56,650 nucleotides of DNA from an uncultured Oscillospiraceae bacterium (GCA_947631865.1 CANRNF010000009.1:1-56650); one strand, 5' to 3'; counted from the first letter of the stretch, positions 40,647-49,809 are shown. Program-made: numbers and translations. Notes: generated from the letters alone by a model not told the origin.

Positions 40647-40687
40647 GCCGGCGGCGGAGAAAAGTATCCCCCCGGGTCAGCCGGGGG
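40636..40687 (+). promoter_or_regulatory. Two hairpins between peptide operon and kinase gene
   Basis: GCCGGC-cgtga-GCCGGC (40636-40652, overlapping the last codons) and CCCCCGG-gtcag-CCGGGGG (40669-40687). No T run follows, so they are not full terminators; they may lower read-through or protect the upstream RNA, giving more peptide than kinase. Confidence 0.4.
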
Positions 40688-40711
40688 AACAGTTGGCAAG
40701 GGAGGACAGGG

Positions 40712-42613
40712 ATGAAAGACGATCCTAAACGGCGGTATTTGCCCGGCGCGGCCATCCTGGTGGCGGTGGCGGCGCTGATATTCGTCGTGTTCTCCCTTCT
40801 CAGCGTGACGGAAAAAGAGGACCTGGCCCTGGGCGACTCGGAGGAATGGCGCTTCGGCTGGCGCTATGAGGTGCTGACGGACGACGGCGTGCGCCCCTAT
40901 GAGCCCGTGTATGAGGACGGGTTCTTTCTCCAGCTGCCGGAGGATACCCGGGCCGTGCGCATCACTCGGACCATGACGGAGGATATCCCCCAGGCGGAGC
41001 TGGAGTGGATGAGTTATCAGGACGGCGTGGAGGTGGTCCTGGACGGGTTCCTGCTCTACACGGACTTCCCGGACCTTGTCCGGGACGGGGACGGCTTCGT
41101 CCACCCCGGCGAGGAGCAGTGGGCCCGCGTCGGGCGGCAGCATCAGGACTGGACGGTACGCTCCACGCGCATGAGCCTGCCCGCGGACTATCTGGGCAAA
41201 GAACTGGCCGTCACCACCTACTTCCCGGAGGGAGAGGTGGGAACGCCGGAGTATCCCTATCTGGGAAACGATGACTCAGGGCTGATCGCGACCTCCGTCG
41301 TGTCCACGGTGCGGAATAACACCGCTATGACGGTCTATGCGCTTTTGGCGGTGCTGATGGCGGCGGTGTTCCTGGTAGACTCTTATAACCGCAACGGGGA
41401 CGGCCGGACGCTGCTTTTATGCCTTTACTTCCTGATGCTGTTTTTGATGGAGGCCTACAGTTCCACCGTCGGGTATTACAGCATCCTGACAGAGCGGCTG
41501 GACCTGCGGTTCGTGAGCGTGGTGTATATGGCGCCGCTGTACCTCTATCTGGTGCTGCGGATGAAGAGCCGGTGGAAGTGGCCTCTGTGCGTCATGGTGG
41601 CCGCATGGGCGGGCTTTGAGAGCGTGCGGGAGCTGCGCCTGCCCGAGGGGATCGCAGTGCTCGTCGGGCCGGAGACGCTGGCGGTGCTCGTCGTGGTGAC
41701 GGCGGCACTGGCCGTGGACGGCCTGCGGTGGAAAGAGCGCACGAGGCAGGAGAAAAAGCGCATGCTGACCTATGGGCTCATCGCCGCCGGATTTACGGTG
41801 GTCTACATGCTGGACCGGATCCGGGCCTGGGATGGCGACGCCGCCGGCTATTTCCGGGATGAACTGTGGCTGAGCCTGCTGGGTGGCAACTGCTGGTCCT
41901 GGGTGAGCATGTTCAACGCCGTCATCTCCTGGATGGCCGTGCTCGTGGTGATCTCGGAGGCCGTCCGCCGGACGTTGGCGACCCGCCGGACCATGGATGT
42001 GCTCCGGGAGCGGGAGCGCCAGACCATGGCCGGGTATGAGCGGCTGCTGGCCTCGGAGGACGACACCCGCGCATTGCACCACGAGATGCGCCACCACATG
42101 CTGGCCCTGTCCGCCATCCTGGCCGACGGGGACGTGGGGCGCGCCCGGCGGTATGTGGACGCCGTGGCCGACGACCTGGCCCATGTGCCCGGCGGGCGCT
42201 ACTGCCAGAATATCCTGGTGGACATGATCGCCGGGAGCTTTCTGGACCAGGCGGCCGCCCAGGGCATCCAGGTGGAGCACCACCTGAACGTGCCCCAGGA
42301 GCTGAACATCGCCGACGAGGACCTGAGCGTGTTTTTGAGCAACATGCTCCAAAACGCCCTGGAGGCCTGCCGCCGGATGCGCCCGGATCAGCGGCGGTAC
42401 ATATGGGTGGATATGCACCTGCGGGGGAATTTCCTCTGCGTCCAGTGCGTCAACAGCCGCCCGGATGAAGAGGAGCCCCAGGAGCGGGAAGGCCACGGTT
42501 ACGGCCTCGCGGCCATGCGCGCCGTGGCGGAAAAATACAACAGCGCCCTGCTCTTGGAGCGGACGCCGAATGGATTTTCTGTGACCAGCGACTTTTGTCT
42601 GGAGCGCCTCTAG
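40712..42613 (+). CDS. GHKL sensor histidine kinase with 7TMR-DISM-like outer domain
   Basis: 633 residues. A signal-anchor helix (about 10-30) and an outer beta-rich domain (about 35-200; W-x-FGW and WTVRSTRMSLP strands) are followed by about seven membrane helices (205-410) and a cytoplasmic kinase: ALHHEMRHHMLAL (phospho-His about 457), an N box FLSNMLQNALEACRR and a G-rich GHGYGLAAM. This is the HPK10/AgrC-BlpH kinase core with a 7TMR-DISM sensor rather than the AgrC membrane domain. ATG 40712 is set by GGGAGG. It lies 65 bases after peptide 8 on the same strand, so it may share the transcript and sense the peptides. Confidence 0.9.
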   Translation: MKDDPKRRYLPGAAILVAVAALIFVVFSLLSVTEKEDLALGDSEEWRFGWRYEVLTDDGVRPYEPVYEDGFFLQLPEDTRAVRITRTMTEDIPQAELEWMSYQDGVEVVLDGFLLYTDFPDLVRDGDGFVHPGEEQWARVGRQHQDWTVRSTRMSLPADYLGKELAVTTYFPEGEVGTPEYPYLGNDDSGLIATSVVSTVRNNTAMTVYALLAVLMAAVFLVDSYNRNGDGRTLLLCLYFLMLFLMEAYSSTVGYYSILTERLDLRFVSVVYMAPLYLYLVLRMKSRWKWPLCVMVAAWAGFESVRELRLPEGIAVLVGPETLAVLVVVTAALAVDGLRWKERTRQEKKRMLTYGLIAAGFTVVYMLDRIRAWDGDAAGYFRDELWLSLLGGNCWSWVSMFNAVISWMAVLVVISEAVRRTLATRRTMDVLRERERQTMAGYERLLASEDDTRALHHEMRHHMLALSAILADGDVGRARRYVDAVADDLAHVPGGRYCQNILVDMIAGSFLDQAAAQGIQVEHHLNVPQELNIADEDLSVFLSNMLQNALEACRRMRPDQRRYIWVDMHLRGNFLCVQCVNSRPDEEEPQEREGHGYGLAAMRAVAEKYNSALLLERTPNGFSVTSDFCLERL

Positions 42614-43329
42614 ACAAAGGGATGCCGCCGCCTGTCGAAGGCGGCCAGTCCCATTTGGATGCCGGCGTAGTCGGCCCGGCCCATGGGCACCATGTCCCCG
42701 GAGGTCAGGCGCAGCCCGTCCTTGCCCAGCACGGCGATGTGCTCCAGATTCACAAGATAGCTGCGGTGCACCCGGACGAACTGCCCGACGGGCAGCTGCG
42801 GCTCCAGGTCCTGGAGCGTGCCCCGCCAGGAGCTCTCGCTGCCGTCCCGGCGGCGGAGCCTCACCACGTGGCTGTATATCTCGAAATAGAGGACGTCCGC
42901 CACGGGAAGGCGCACCATCCCCTGGGGCGTGGTCAGGGACAGCACGCGGGGCGCGTGCCGCTCCAGAAACAGGTCCAGCACGTCCTCCAGCTGGGGCTGG
43001 CGCAGGGGCTTCAGCAGATAGTGCAGCGGCCGGACGTCATAGCCCGCCACGGCATATCGCTCGCTGCTGGACATGAGCACCAGGTCCATGTCCCAGTCCC
43101 GCTCCCGCAGGAGCTTGGCGAAGCGGATGCCCTTCTCCTCCCCGAAGAGGATGTCCTGGAACAGCAGGTCGCACCGCTCCCCCCGCTCCAGCGCGGACAG
43201 CATCTTGGCAGGCTCGGGATAGTAGGTGACATGGCAGGCCGCCTCCCGCTTCCCGAAGGACTGGGACAGACTGGACGAAAGTTCCGACGCGAACTCGCCG
43301 TCGTCATCGCAGATGATGACCTCATACAT
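42610..43329 (-). CDS. LytTR-type response regulator
   Basis: 239 residues: receiver domain (1-120; ICDDDGEFA, phospho-Asp59 in LLFQDILFGEEKG, Lys about 107 in YLLKPL) and a LytTR DNA-binding domain (about 138-235; VLYFEIYSHVVRLR, VRVHRSYLVNLEHI). AgrA, ComE and BlpR share this plan. It converges on the kinase gene, with the two 3' ends overlapping by 4 bases; partner kinases of this class are usually in the same operon. It probably acts at the tandem repeat before the peptide operon. Confidence 0.93.
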   Translation of the reverse strand: MYEVIICDDDGEFASELSSSLSQSFGKREAACHVTYYPEPAKMLSALERGERCDLLFQDILFGEEKGIRFAKLLRERDWDMDLVLMSSSERYAVAGYDVRPLHYLLKPLRQPQLEDVLDLFLERHAPRVLSLTTPQGMVRLPVADVLYFEIYSHVVRLRRRDGSESSWRGTLQDLEPQLPVGQFVRVHRSYLVNLEHIAVLGKDGLRLTSGDMVPMGRADYAGIQMGLAAFDRRRHPFV

Positions 43330-43430
43330 GGCCCGCTCCCCCCTTTTCCCTGGAATAAAATTGTGGTATCATGTCGTGCGGTTCCGGCGCTATTTTATCA
43401 CACATTTCTCAATAAATCAAAGGTGACTCA

Positions 43431-45572
43431 ATGACGAACAGCGATATGCAAAAACAAAACAGGAAGCGCAGGCCCATCCGCCGCCAGGTGCAGCGGATGG
43501 TTCTCTTGCTGTGCGTGGCGGCTCTGGTGGTCACGGGCGTGCTGTGGGCCGGGAGCCTGTTCGCCCTGCGGGACACGGTCCAGCGGGACAGCCAGGGCCT
43601 GGGCGAGAGCGCGGCCGCCGCCGGCGGCGAGGCGCTGCTGGACCAGATGGAGCAGAACCTCTACAAGGGCGTGCAGAGCGAGGCCGCCGTGGTCGACGAG
43701 AAGCTGGAGCGGTACGCCGCCTTCGTGGAAGACTTCGCCTTCTACGCCCACCGGCTCTATGAGGAGCCGGAGATGTACGTGCCCAAGGAAGTGCTGCCCC
43801 CGGACGCGGCCAGCCAGTATACCTACACCATGCAGCTGGTGTGGCGGGACGAGGATACAGACCGGGCGGCCGTGGAAGAGGAAGTGGGCCTGCTGGCCAA
43901 CCTGGTCCACATATGGCAGCCGGTGATGACCGGCGACGCGGAGAACATCGCCTCCATCTATCTCTGCACTGAGAGCGGATTCATGCTCAATTACGACGAG
44001 CGCTCCGACCTGACGCCGGATTATTTCGGCTATGAGCAGTCCGTGTGGTACCAGTTGGCGCGGGACGCCGGGGACGTGATCTTCACCGTGCCCTACATGG
44101 ACACCTTCGGCCGGGGGCTCATGCTCACCTGCGCCGCGCCCGTCTATGACGGGGACGGCCTCTTCGCCGGCGTGGTGTGCATGGACATGATGGTGGAGGA
44201 CCTGACCCGCTCGGTGCTGGACATCGACTTCGGGGAGGGCTCCTACGGCTTTTTGGTGGACGGGGCCGGATATATCATCGCCTCTCCCCAGATGGAGTAC
44301 GACGGCACCTTCGAGAACGTCCGGGACCCGGAATGCCCCGCCTATGAGGCCGCTAAGAGCATCATGAGCGGCGAGGCGGGCGTCGCGCCCACCTCCGGCG
44401 GGCTCTATTACGCCTACGCCCCCATCGACGCGGCCAGCTGGACCCTGGCCATCCATATGCCGGCGGACATGGTGACGGCCCCGGCGGAGAGCATCCGCAC
44501 GGATATCACCGCCCGTACCGGCGCCACCGCCGAGACCCTGGACAGCAGCATCGCGCGGACGGGGCTCATATCCCTCGCGGTGTTCATCGTTATCATCGGG
44601 GCGGTGGTCGGCATGAGCGGCGCCTTCTCCCGGCGGCTCACCGGTCCCCTGCTGGAGCTGCGGGAGGATGTGGAGCACATCAGCGCCGGTGACCTGACCC
44701 ACCAGGCCGCCGTGCGGCAAAACGACGAGATAGGCGACCTGGCGGAGGCCTTCAACGGCATGGCCGGGTCTTTGGACAAATACATCCACGACCTGACCGC
44801 CATGACGGCGGAGAAGGAGCGCATCGGCGCGGAGCTGGACATCGCCACCCACATCCAGGCCTCCATGCTGCCCTGCATCTTCCCCCCCTTCCCGGACAGG
44901 AAGGAATTCGATATTTTTGCCACCATGAACCCGGCCAAGGAAGTGGGCGGCGACTTCTACGACTTCTTCATGGTGGACGACACCCACTTGGCCATCGTCG
45001 TGGCGGACGTGTCCGGCAAGGGCGTGCCCGCGGCCCTGTTCATGGTCATCGGAAAGACCCTCATCAAGGACCACACCACCCCGGGCCGCGACCTGGGTGA
45101 GGTGTTCATGGAGGTCAACAAGCTCCTGTGCGAGGGCAACGGCGAGGAGCTGTTCATCACCGCCTTCGAGGGCGTGCTGGACCTGGAGACCGGCCAGTTC
45201 AACTTTGTGAACGCCGGGCATGAGATGCCCTTCATCCGCCGGAAGGGGAAGTATACGCCGGAGAAGATACGGGCCGGATTCGTCCTGGCAGGCATGGATA
45301 TGACCCGCTACCGCATGGGTTCCCTGCAGATGGAGCCTGGGGACGCGATCTTCCAGTACACGGATGGCGTGACCGAGGCGACGAACGGCCAAAACGAGCT
45401 GTACGGCATGGAGCGGCTGGAGGCGGTGCTGAACAGGAACGCGGATGCCTCCCCCGATAAGCTGCTGCCGGCGGTGAAGGCGGACATCGACGCCTTCGTG
45501 GGCAGCGCGCCCCAATTCGACGACATCACCATGCTGTGCTTGGAATATAAAGAACCTATGGAAAAGCCATAA
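43431..45572 (+). CDS. Cache-HAMP-SpoIIE (PP2C) serine phosphatase, RsbU-like
   Basis: 713 residues. Helix 1 (about 22-45), a double-Cache outer sensor (about 50-370; YGFLVDGAGYIIASP, YAPIDAASWTLAIHMP), helix 2 (about 382-402), HAMP (LTGPLLELREDVEHISAGDL) and a PP2C/SpoIIE phosphatase domain (about 460-710; ELDIATHIQASMLP, EVGGDFYDFF, VVADVSGKGVPAALFM, TDGVTEATN). Such proteins dephosphorylate STAS anti-anti-sigma proteins; a STAS domain is encoded next. ATG 43431 follows AAAGGTG. Confidence 0.93.
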   Translation: MTNSDMQKQNRKRRPIRRQVQRMVLLLCVAALVVTGVLWAGSLFALRDTVQRDSQGLGESAAAAGGEALLDQMEQNLYKGVQSEAAVVDEKLERYAAFVEDFAFYAHRLYEEPEMYVPKEVLPPDAASQYTYTMQLVWRDEDTDRAAVEEEVGLLANLVHIWQPVMTGDAENIASIYLCTESGFMLNYDERSDLTPDYFGYEQSVWYQLARDAGDVIFTVPYMDTFGRGLMLTCAAPVYDGDGLFAGVVCMDMMVEDLTRSVLDIDFGEGSYGFLVDGAGYIIASPQMEYDGTFENVRDPECPAYEAAKSIMSGEAGVAPTSGGLYYAYAPIDAASWTLAIHMPADMVTAPAESIRTDITARTGATAETLDSSIARTGLISLAVFIVIIGAVVGMSGAFSRRLTGPLLELREDVEHISAGDLTHQAAVRQNDEIGDLAEAFNGMAGSLDKYIHDLTAMTAEKERIGAELDIATHIQASMLPCIFPPFPDRKEFDIFATMNPAKEVGGDFYDFFMVDDTHLAIVVADVSGKGVPAALFMVIGKTLIKDHTTPGRDLGEVFMEVNKLLCEGNGEELFITAFEGVLDLETGQFNFVNAGHEMPFIRRKGKYTPEKIRAGFVLAGMDMTRYRMGSLQMEPGDAIFQYTDGVTEATNGQNELYGMERLEAVLNRNADASPDKLLPAVKADIDAFVGSAPQFDDITMLCLEYKEPMEKP

Positions 45573-45599
45573 GATCATAAAAACTACGGAGGCATCAAG

Positions 45600-46838
45600 A
45601 TGGATGAACTGAGAGCGAGGACCAACCCCGCGTTCAACGCGGCCAAGTCCACCCTGGTGTATCTCATGAAGGCCGGGGACGAGGACGCTGCCATGATGGC
45701 CAAAGAGCTTCACGTCGAACCGGACGAGGTGTTCAGGGAGGGACAGAAAAGCGCCCTGAGCATTGGCATGATGGCACAGGTAGACGCCTTCCACGAGATC
45801 ATGGACCAGTTTCTGGCCGCCGGGCCGGAGAAGACCATCGTGGACCTGGGCTGCGGCTACACCCCCCGTGCCCTGTGGGAGGGGCTTGGAAACAAGCGCT
45901 TCATCGGCTGCGACCTGCCCATCGTCATCGACGATATGGCCCCGCTGGTCACGAAGCTTCTGGCCGGTAAACGCCGGCCAGCCCCGGCGGTATACCGGGC
46001 GGCGGATTTTACAAGCTACGCCTCCCTGCGCTCCGCCCTGGACGGGGTAGCGGGCCCGGTGTGCCTCACCAGCGAGGGGACGCTGGCCTACCTGACCCAG
46101 TCGGAGGTGCGGCAGCTGTGCGCCAACGTACGGCGGGTGCTGAGAGAGTTCGGCGGCCGCTGGCTCACCCCGGACCCGGAGGCGGGCAAGCGTACCATAG
46201 GCACCTTGAGAGCCGTGATGGGCGAGGCTGCCTTCAAAAATATGATGAGCGCCTTCAATACCCTGTCCTCCCAGTCGGACGTGACGGTGGGGAACAACGA
46301 TCTTGTGATGCGCCTCGGGGAGGCAGACGGATTTGAGAAGGCCACGGCCCTTCTGGCTGAAAACGGCCTGAAGGCGAGGCAGCTTCCCATGGACGAACAT
46401 ATGCCCGAGCTGAAGGTATTCACCCATCTCAATGACCAGCAGCGCGAGAATATGAAAAGGCTGTACGCGGGCCTGACCGTCTGGGAGATCACCCCGGACC
46501 CGGACTGGAAGGAGCCCGCCCCGGAAAACAGCAGCGCCTATGCCCTGCGCACGGACGTGGACGGTCCGGAAGTGGTCTTTACCCTTCGCGGCCGGGTGGA
46601 CTCCCTCACCGCGCCGGAATTCCTGGCCGCCTTTGAGAAGGCCGCGGGGGCCCATGTCCTTAAGGACGCCAAGGTAAACATGTCCCATCTGGAGTACATA
46701 TCCTCGGCGGGCCTGCGGGTGCTGCTCATCATGACGAAGCGCCTGGGCCCGGGCCATGTGACCGTCACCGGCGCCAGCGATCTCATCCGGTCCATCTTCG
46801 AGCAAACGGGATACAGTGATATCCTGACGATCAAGTAA
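45600..46838 (+). CDS. Fusion: LCM-type methyltransferase + STAS domain
   Basis: 412 residues. The first 290 resemble leucine-carboxyl-type class I methyltransferases (TIVDLGCGYTPRALWE as SAM loop, FIGCDLP acidic residue, LTSEGTLAYLTQSEV). The last 105 are a STAS anti-sigma-antagonist domain (VVFTLRGRVDSLTAPEFLAAF; the phosphorylatable-Ser segment EYISSAGLRVLLIM). It starts 27 bases after the PP2C gene behind CGGAGG, so the phosphatase is its likely partner. Methyltransferase-STAS fusions are rare in what I know; no anti-sigma kinase is nearby. Confidence 0.85.
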   Translation: MDELRARTNPAFNAAKSTLVYLMKAGDEDAAMMAKELHVEPDEVFREGQKSALSIGMMAQVDAFHEIMDQFLAAGPEKTIVDLGCGYTPRALWEGLGNKRFIGCDLPIVIDDMAPLVTKLLAGKRRPAPAVYRAADFTSYASLRSALDGVAGPVCLTSEGTLAYLTQSEVRQLCANVRRVLREFGGRWLTPDPEAGKRTIGTLRAVMGEAAFKNMMSAFNTLSSQSDVTVGNNDLVMRLGEADGFEKATALLAENGLKARQLPMDEHMPELKVFTHLNDQQRENMKRLYAGLTVWEITPDPDWKEPAPENSSAYALRTDVDGPEVVFTLRGRVDSLTAPEFLAAFEKAAGAHVLKDAKVNMSHLEYISSAGLRVLLIMTKRLGPGHVTVTGASDLIRSIFEQTGYSDILTIK

Positions 46839-46850
46839 ACACTACAGGCT

Positions 46851-46883
46851 CCCACGGGAGCCCAACGAAGTGGGTCCCGTGGG
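46851..46883. terminator. Hairpin after the methyltransferase-STAS gene
   Basis: Stem CCCACGGGA / TCCCGTGGG with an inner CCCA/TGGG stem; no T run on the plus strand. Lies 12 bases after the stop. Confidence 0.5.
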
Positions 46884-46892
46884 AAAAAGGAA

Positions 46893-46954
46893 GAACGGTT
46901 CTGGCCGATGCGCGGGGCCCCGCTTGGGGGGTCCCGGCATCTCCAGAACCGTTC
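46893..46954 (-). terminator. Terminator of tmRNA
   Basis: A 12-base perfect stem (GAACGGTTCTGG and complement) with a GC-rich inner part; on the minus strand it is followed by TTCCTTTTTCCC. It lies 5 bases beyond the mature tmRNA end. Confidence 0.8.
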
Positions 46955-46959
46955 TGACG

Positions 46960-47321
46960 TGGTGGAGCTGAGGGGGATCGAACCCCTGTCCGAAAGCACT
47001 TCAGCGGAACCTTCTCCGGGCGCAGACGGTCATCTCGCGCTTACGCGCCTTTCCCCTTCCCGGTGCAAGCCGTCACGCAGGACGGGTCGGGTAGCTTCAT
47101 TATGCATGGTGCGCTCAAAGCTTTGCGCACGCACGGACGCTGCTAGTCGACGCCCAGGCCCCGGGCCGCAGCGCTCCCGGGCTGGACGGGCCTGCCTTAA
47201 GCGGCGGCCAGAACGGTGTTGTCGTTCTCAGTTACTTTGAAAGGTTCCCAGTTTTAAGGATGTCCGGGTCATCCGCCCGCTTATTCCGCCCCCACGCCCC
47301 CGTCGAAACCATTGCAGCCCC
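46960..47321 (-). ncRNA. ssrA: Transfer-messenger RNA
   Basis: Rescues stalled ribosomes together with SmpB. The 5' end GGGGCTG pairs with CAGCTCC before an encoded CCA; the T arm reads GGGTTCGATCCC and the conserved 5' GGTTTCGACGGGG is present. Length is 362 bases. The tag reading frame lies at 47200-47229 on the minus strand and encodes ENDNTVLAAA then TAA, so stalled proteins should receive (A)ENDNTVLAAA. The exact resume codon is inferred. Confidence 0.94.
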
Positions 47322-47542
47322 TCGTCGGAGCTCGGGCCGCGGCCTCCCTTTGCCCGCCAAGGCGGCAAAGCTCGAGAGCGGCCCGGCTCCTCCTCTTCAA
47401 ACTGCACCCGCTTCGCTGGGCTGCAGTTTGATTGGGAAATAGTCCAGGCCATCCGCGTTTATCCGAGCGTTTTGCTGGAACGAAAAGGAAAGAACGATAA
47501 ACCGTCTCGATATATCAGCGGCTGAAGGCCGGTGATGACTTT
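47322..47542. other. Structured spacer between tmRNA and the cyclophilin gene
   Basis: No gene. It contains several hairpins: TTTGCC-CGCC-aa-GGCG-GCAAA nested within GAGC..GGGCCGC / GCGGCCC..GCTC arms (about 47328-47394), and AAACTGCA..CCGCTTCGCTGGG..TGCAGTTT (about 47398-47430). It is the 5' precursor side of tmRNA, yet I see no convincing promoter next to 47321, so transcription may start further up. The hairpins could be an intergenic repeat. Confidence 0.4.
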
Positions 47543-48061
47543 TTAAACCTTTCTGGGCTCGGGATAGTCCTGGCCGAAGGTCTGGGCCGTGACCTTGTGC
47601 ATGATCTGAGGGGTCAGGGGCTTGTCGCCCCAGCCGGTCTTGGAGGCAGCGATCTTATCCACCACATCCATGCCCTCCAGCACCTGGCCAAAGGCGGCGT
47701 ATTGGCCGTCCAGATGGGGGGCGTCCTCGTGCATGATGAAAAACTGGCTGCCGGCGGAGTCCGGGTCCATGGCCCGGGCCATGCTCAGCACGCCGCGGGT
47801 GTGGCGCAGGTCGTTGATGTAGCCGTTGGCGGTGAATTCGCCGGGGATGGAGTAGCCGGGGCCGCCGGTGCCGTTGCCCTGGGGATCTCCGCCCTGGATC
47901 ATGAAGCCGGGGATGACCCGGTGGAAGATGAGGCCGTTGTAGAAGCCCTTGTTCACCAGGGACAGGAAGTTGTTGACCGTGTTGGGCGCGATCTCAGGAT
48001 AGAGCTCCGCCTTGATGACGCCGCCGTCCTGCATCTTTATCGTCACGATAGGGTTTTTCAT
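47543..48061 (-). CDS. Peptidyl-prolyl cis-trans isomerase, cyclophilin type
   Basis: 172 residues with the cyclophilin core: [34 protein letters not shown] (in part, active-site Arg and Phe), [17 protein letters not shown] and [14 protein letters not shown]. No signal peptide, so cytoplasmic. It begins inside the stop of smpB (ATGA), so both are translated from one message, and it ends beside ssrA. Bacterial PpiB-like. Confidence 0.95.
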   Translation of the reverse strand: MKNPIVTIKMQDGGVIKAELYPEIAPNTVNNFLSLVNKGFYNGLIFHRVIPGFMIQGGDPQGNGTGGPGYSIPGEFTANGYINDLRHTRGVLSMARAMDPDSAGSQFFIMHEDAPHLDGQYAAFGQVLEGMDVVDKIAASKTGWGDKPLTPQIMHKVTAQTFGQDYPEPRKV

Positions 48062-48528
48062 GCGTTTGCCTCCTTGAATTTCCTGTCCATCTCCCGCCGG
48101 GCGGACTTTTCCGCCGCGTCGGTCCGCTTGTCATAGAGCTTTTTGCCCTTGCACAGCCCCAGCTCCACCTTCACGAGACTGTCCTTGAAGTACAGGCTCA
48201 GCGGCACCAGGGCCAGCCCCTCCTGCTGTACCTTCGCGCCCAGGCGGATGATCTCCCGCCTGTGCATGAGAAGGCGCCGGTCCCGGTCCGGGTCGGCGTT
48301 GAAATAGCTCCCCTGCTTGTAGGGGCTTATGTGCATGCCCTTCACCCAGAGCTGGCCGTCCTTGACGCGGGCGTAGCAGTCCTTCAGGTTCAGGGTCCCG
48401 GCGCGGATGGACTTGACCTCCGTACCGGTGAGCTCGATGCCCGCCTCGTAGCGGTCCAGGATGAAGTAATCGTGCCGGGCCTTCCGGTTCTCCGCGATCA
48501 GCTTCGTTCCCTTTCCTCTTGCCGCCAT
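48058..48528 (-). CDS. smpB: SsrA-binding protein
   Basis: 156-residue partner of tmRNA in ribosome rescue. Family marks: [29 protein letters not shown] (in part), [19 protein letters not shown] and the basic tail [19 protein letters not shown], which enters the mRNA channel. Located 0.7 kb from ssrA, an association common in Bacillota. GGAGG precedes the ATG. Confidence 0.97.
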   Translation of the reverse strand: MAARGKGTKLIAENRKARHDYFILDRYEAGIELTGTEVKSIRAGTLNLKDCYARVKDGQLWVKGMHISPYKQGSYFNADPDRDRRLLMHRREIIRLGAKVQQEGLALVPLSLYFKDSLVKVELGLCKGKKLYDKRTDAAEKSARREMDRKFKEANA

Positions 48529-48648
48529 CCGCTCACCTCCCGGGGTCTGTTCACGGGGTATTATACACTATTTTTCCAGGATTAGCAATTCTTACCGCCC
48601 ACAAAGAAAAAAGTTCACAATTGTGTGTTTTTCCATGATAGCACGTTC

Positions 48649-49116
48649 TCAGCGCGAAAAATAGCGTCCCAGGGCGGCGACGGCGTCCTCCCTTATGAGG
48701 CACATCCCCCGCTCTCCGGCCCATGCCTCCCACAGAGGGTCCGCCTCATAGGGCTCGCCAAATTCATATAACGCCGGACAGACGCCCTCCGGGTCCAGGG
48801 CCAGTATGTATCCATCCCCCGACCTATACAGCGCGCCGGGCGCGGTTGGGCACCGCAGCGCCCCGCCCAGCAGGGCCTCCAGGTCGGGGAAATAAAAGGC
48901 GCAGCGCCTGGGCCGCGCGGGCCGGGCGATGATGAGCGTGTCCTCCCCGGCGGCAAAGCACTCCGCTTCCGTCTCCGGCCACGGGGCCAGTCCCCGCTCC
49001 GCCAGCGCCTGCCGCACCAGGCACAGCATCTGCTCCCGGCTGGGCGGCGCCTCCCGGCTGACCCAGAGGGACACCAGCCTGTCCGTGGCCTGTACTGTTT
49101 TCATGATACGCAGCAT
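48649..49116 (-). CDS. MecA-like adaptor protein
   Basis: 155 residues. The C-terminal two thirds follow the MecA pattern: CAFYFPDLEALLGGAL, LYRSGDGYILALDPEG, a degenerate LYEFGEPY in place of LSEYGE and a final IREDAVAALGRYF. MecA hands substrates to the ClpC protease; the N-terminal substrate part here is short and divergent, so its targets may differ. Two starts are possible, 49116 and 49104, neither ideally spaced from GAGGAG. Moderate confidence. Confidence 0.6.
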   Translation of the reverse strand: MLRIMKTVQATDRLVSLWVSREAPPSREQMLCLVRQALAERGLAPWPETEAECFAAGEDTLIIARPARPRRCAFYFPDLEALLGGALRCPTAPGALYRSGDGYILALDPEGVCPALYEFGEPYEADPLWEAWAGERGMCLIREDAVAALGRYFSR

Positions 49117-49269
49117 CTCCTCTGTGCACAGAGTTCCATGAAACGATTATAGTCCAAATGCGACGCCTACGCATAGAATAAAAATGTGGTAATTTCAGCA
49201 CAGGGGTAGTATTCCGGGGAAAAATGTGGTATTATGTAACCTGTTCTGAGATAATAGGGGGAGATCGCC

Positions 49270-49809
49270 ATGGACCATACGGAGACGAAAAAGCGCCGCG
49301 TGAGCACCTACCAGGGGGTAGTCGTGGACCTGACGGAGGATATCGTGTCCCTGCCCAACGGGGCCACGTCTGTCCGGGAGGTGGTCCACCACCCCGGTGG
49401 GGTGTGCGTGGCGGCGGTGGACGAGGAGATGAACGTCTTTGTGGTGCGCCAGTGGCGCTATCCCTTCGGCCGGGAGCTGCTGGAGCTGCCGGCGGGGAAG
49501 CTGGAAAAGGGCGAGGACCCGCTCCCCGCGGCGGCGCGGGAGCTGAGCGAGGAGACGGGTCTGGAGGCGGACAAATGGGAGGACCTGGGCTGTATCTACG
49601 TCTCCCCAGGCATCTCCACGGAAAAGCTCTACCTCTATCTCGCCACCGGGCTCCATCAGGGCCAGGCCCATCCGGACCCCAACGAGTTTTTGGACGTGGA
49701 GAAAATGCCGCTTTCCAAGCTGGCCGCCATGGCCCTGGAGGGCACGGTCCACGACGCGAAGACCGTGGTGGGGGCGCTGAAAGCTCTTTCTTTCCTCGGC
49801 AGGAATTGA
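49270..49809 (+). CDS. Nudix hydrolase, ADP-ribose pyrophosphatase type
   Basis: 179 residues with the full Nudix box GKLEKGEDPLPAAARELSEETGLEA (in part; G-x5-E-x7-REUxEE) at about 76-98, preceded by the ADPRase-type VRQWRYPFGRELLELPAG. Likely splits ADP-ribose or a related nucleotide sugar. GGGGGAG precedes the ATG. Upstream, AAAAATGTGGTA occurs twice (about 49186 and 49219), the second forming an extended -10 box (TATTAT at 49230). Confidence 0.92.
   Translation: MDHTETKKRRVSTYQGVVVDLTEDIVSLPNGATSVREVVHHPGGVCVAAVDEEMNVFVVRQWRYPFGRELLELPAGKLEKGEDPLPAAARELSEETGLEADKWEDLGCIYVSPGISTEKLYLYLATGLHQGQAHPDPNEFLDVEKMPLSKLAAMALEGTVHDAKTVVGALKALSFLGRN

Noticed and set aside
44881-44888. C7 run in the PP2C phosphatase gene as a further slippage site
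   Set aside because: It encodes a normal Phe-Pro-Pro-Phe stretch in a conserved continuous frame, and the run is shorter than the frame-critical tracts; the same applies to seven-base runs at about 11463 and 53277.
43428-46805. A 1,125-codon open frame on the minus strand
   Set aside because: It is antisense to the PP2C phosphatase and methyltransferase-STAS genes, is rich in His/Gly/Val/Arg with no domain motif, and arises from GC-rich codon use.
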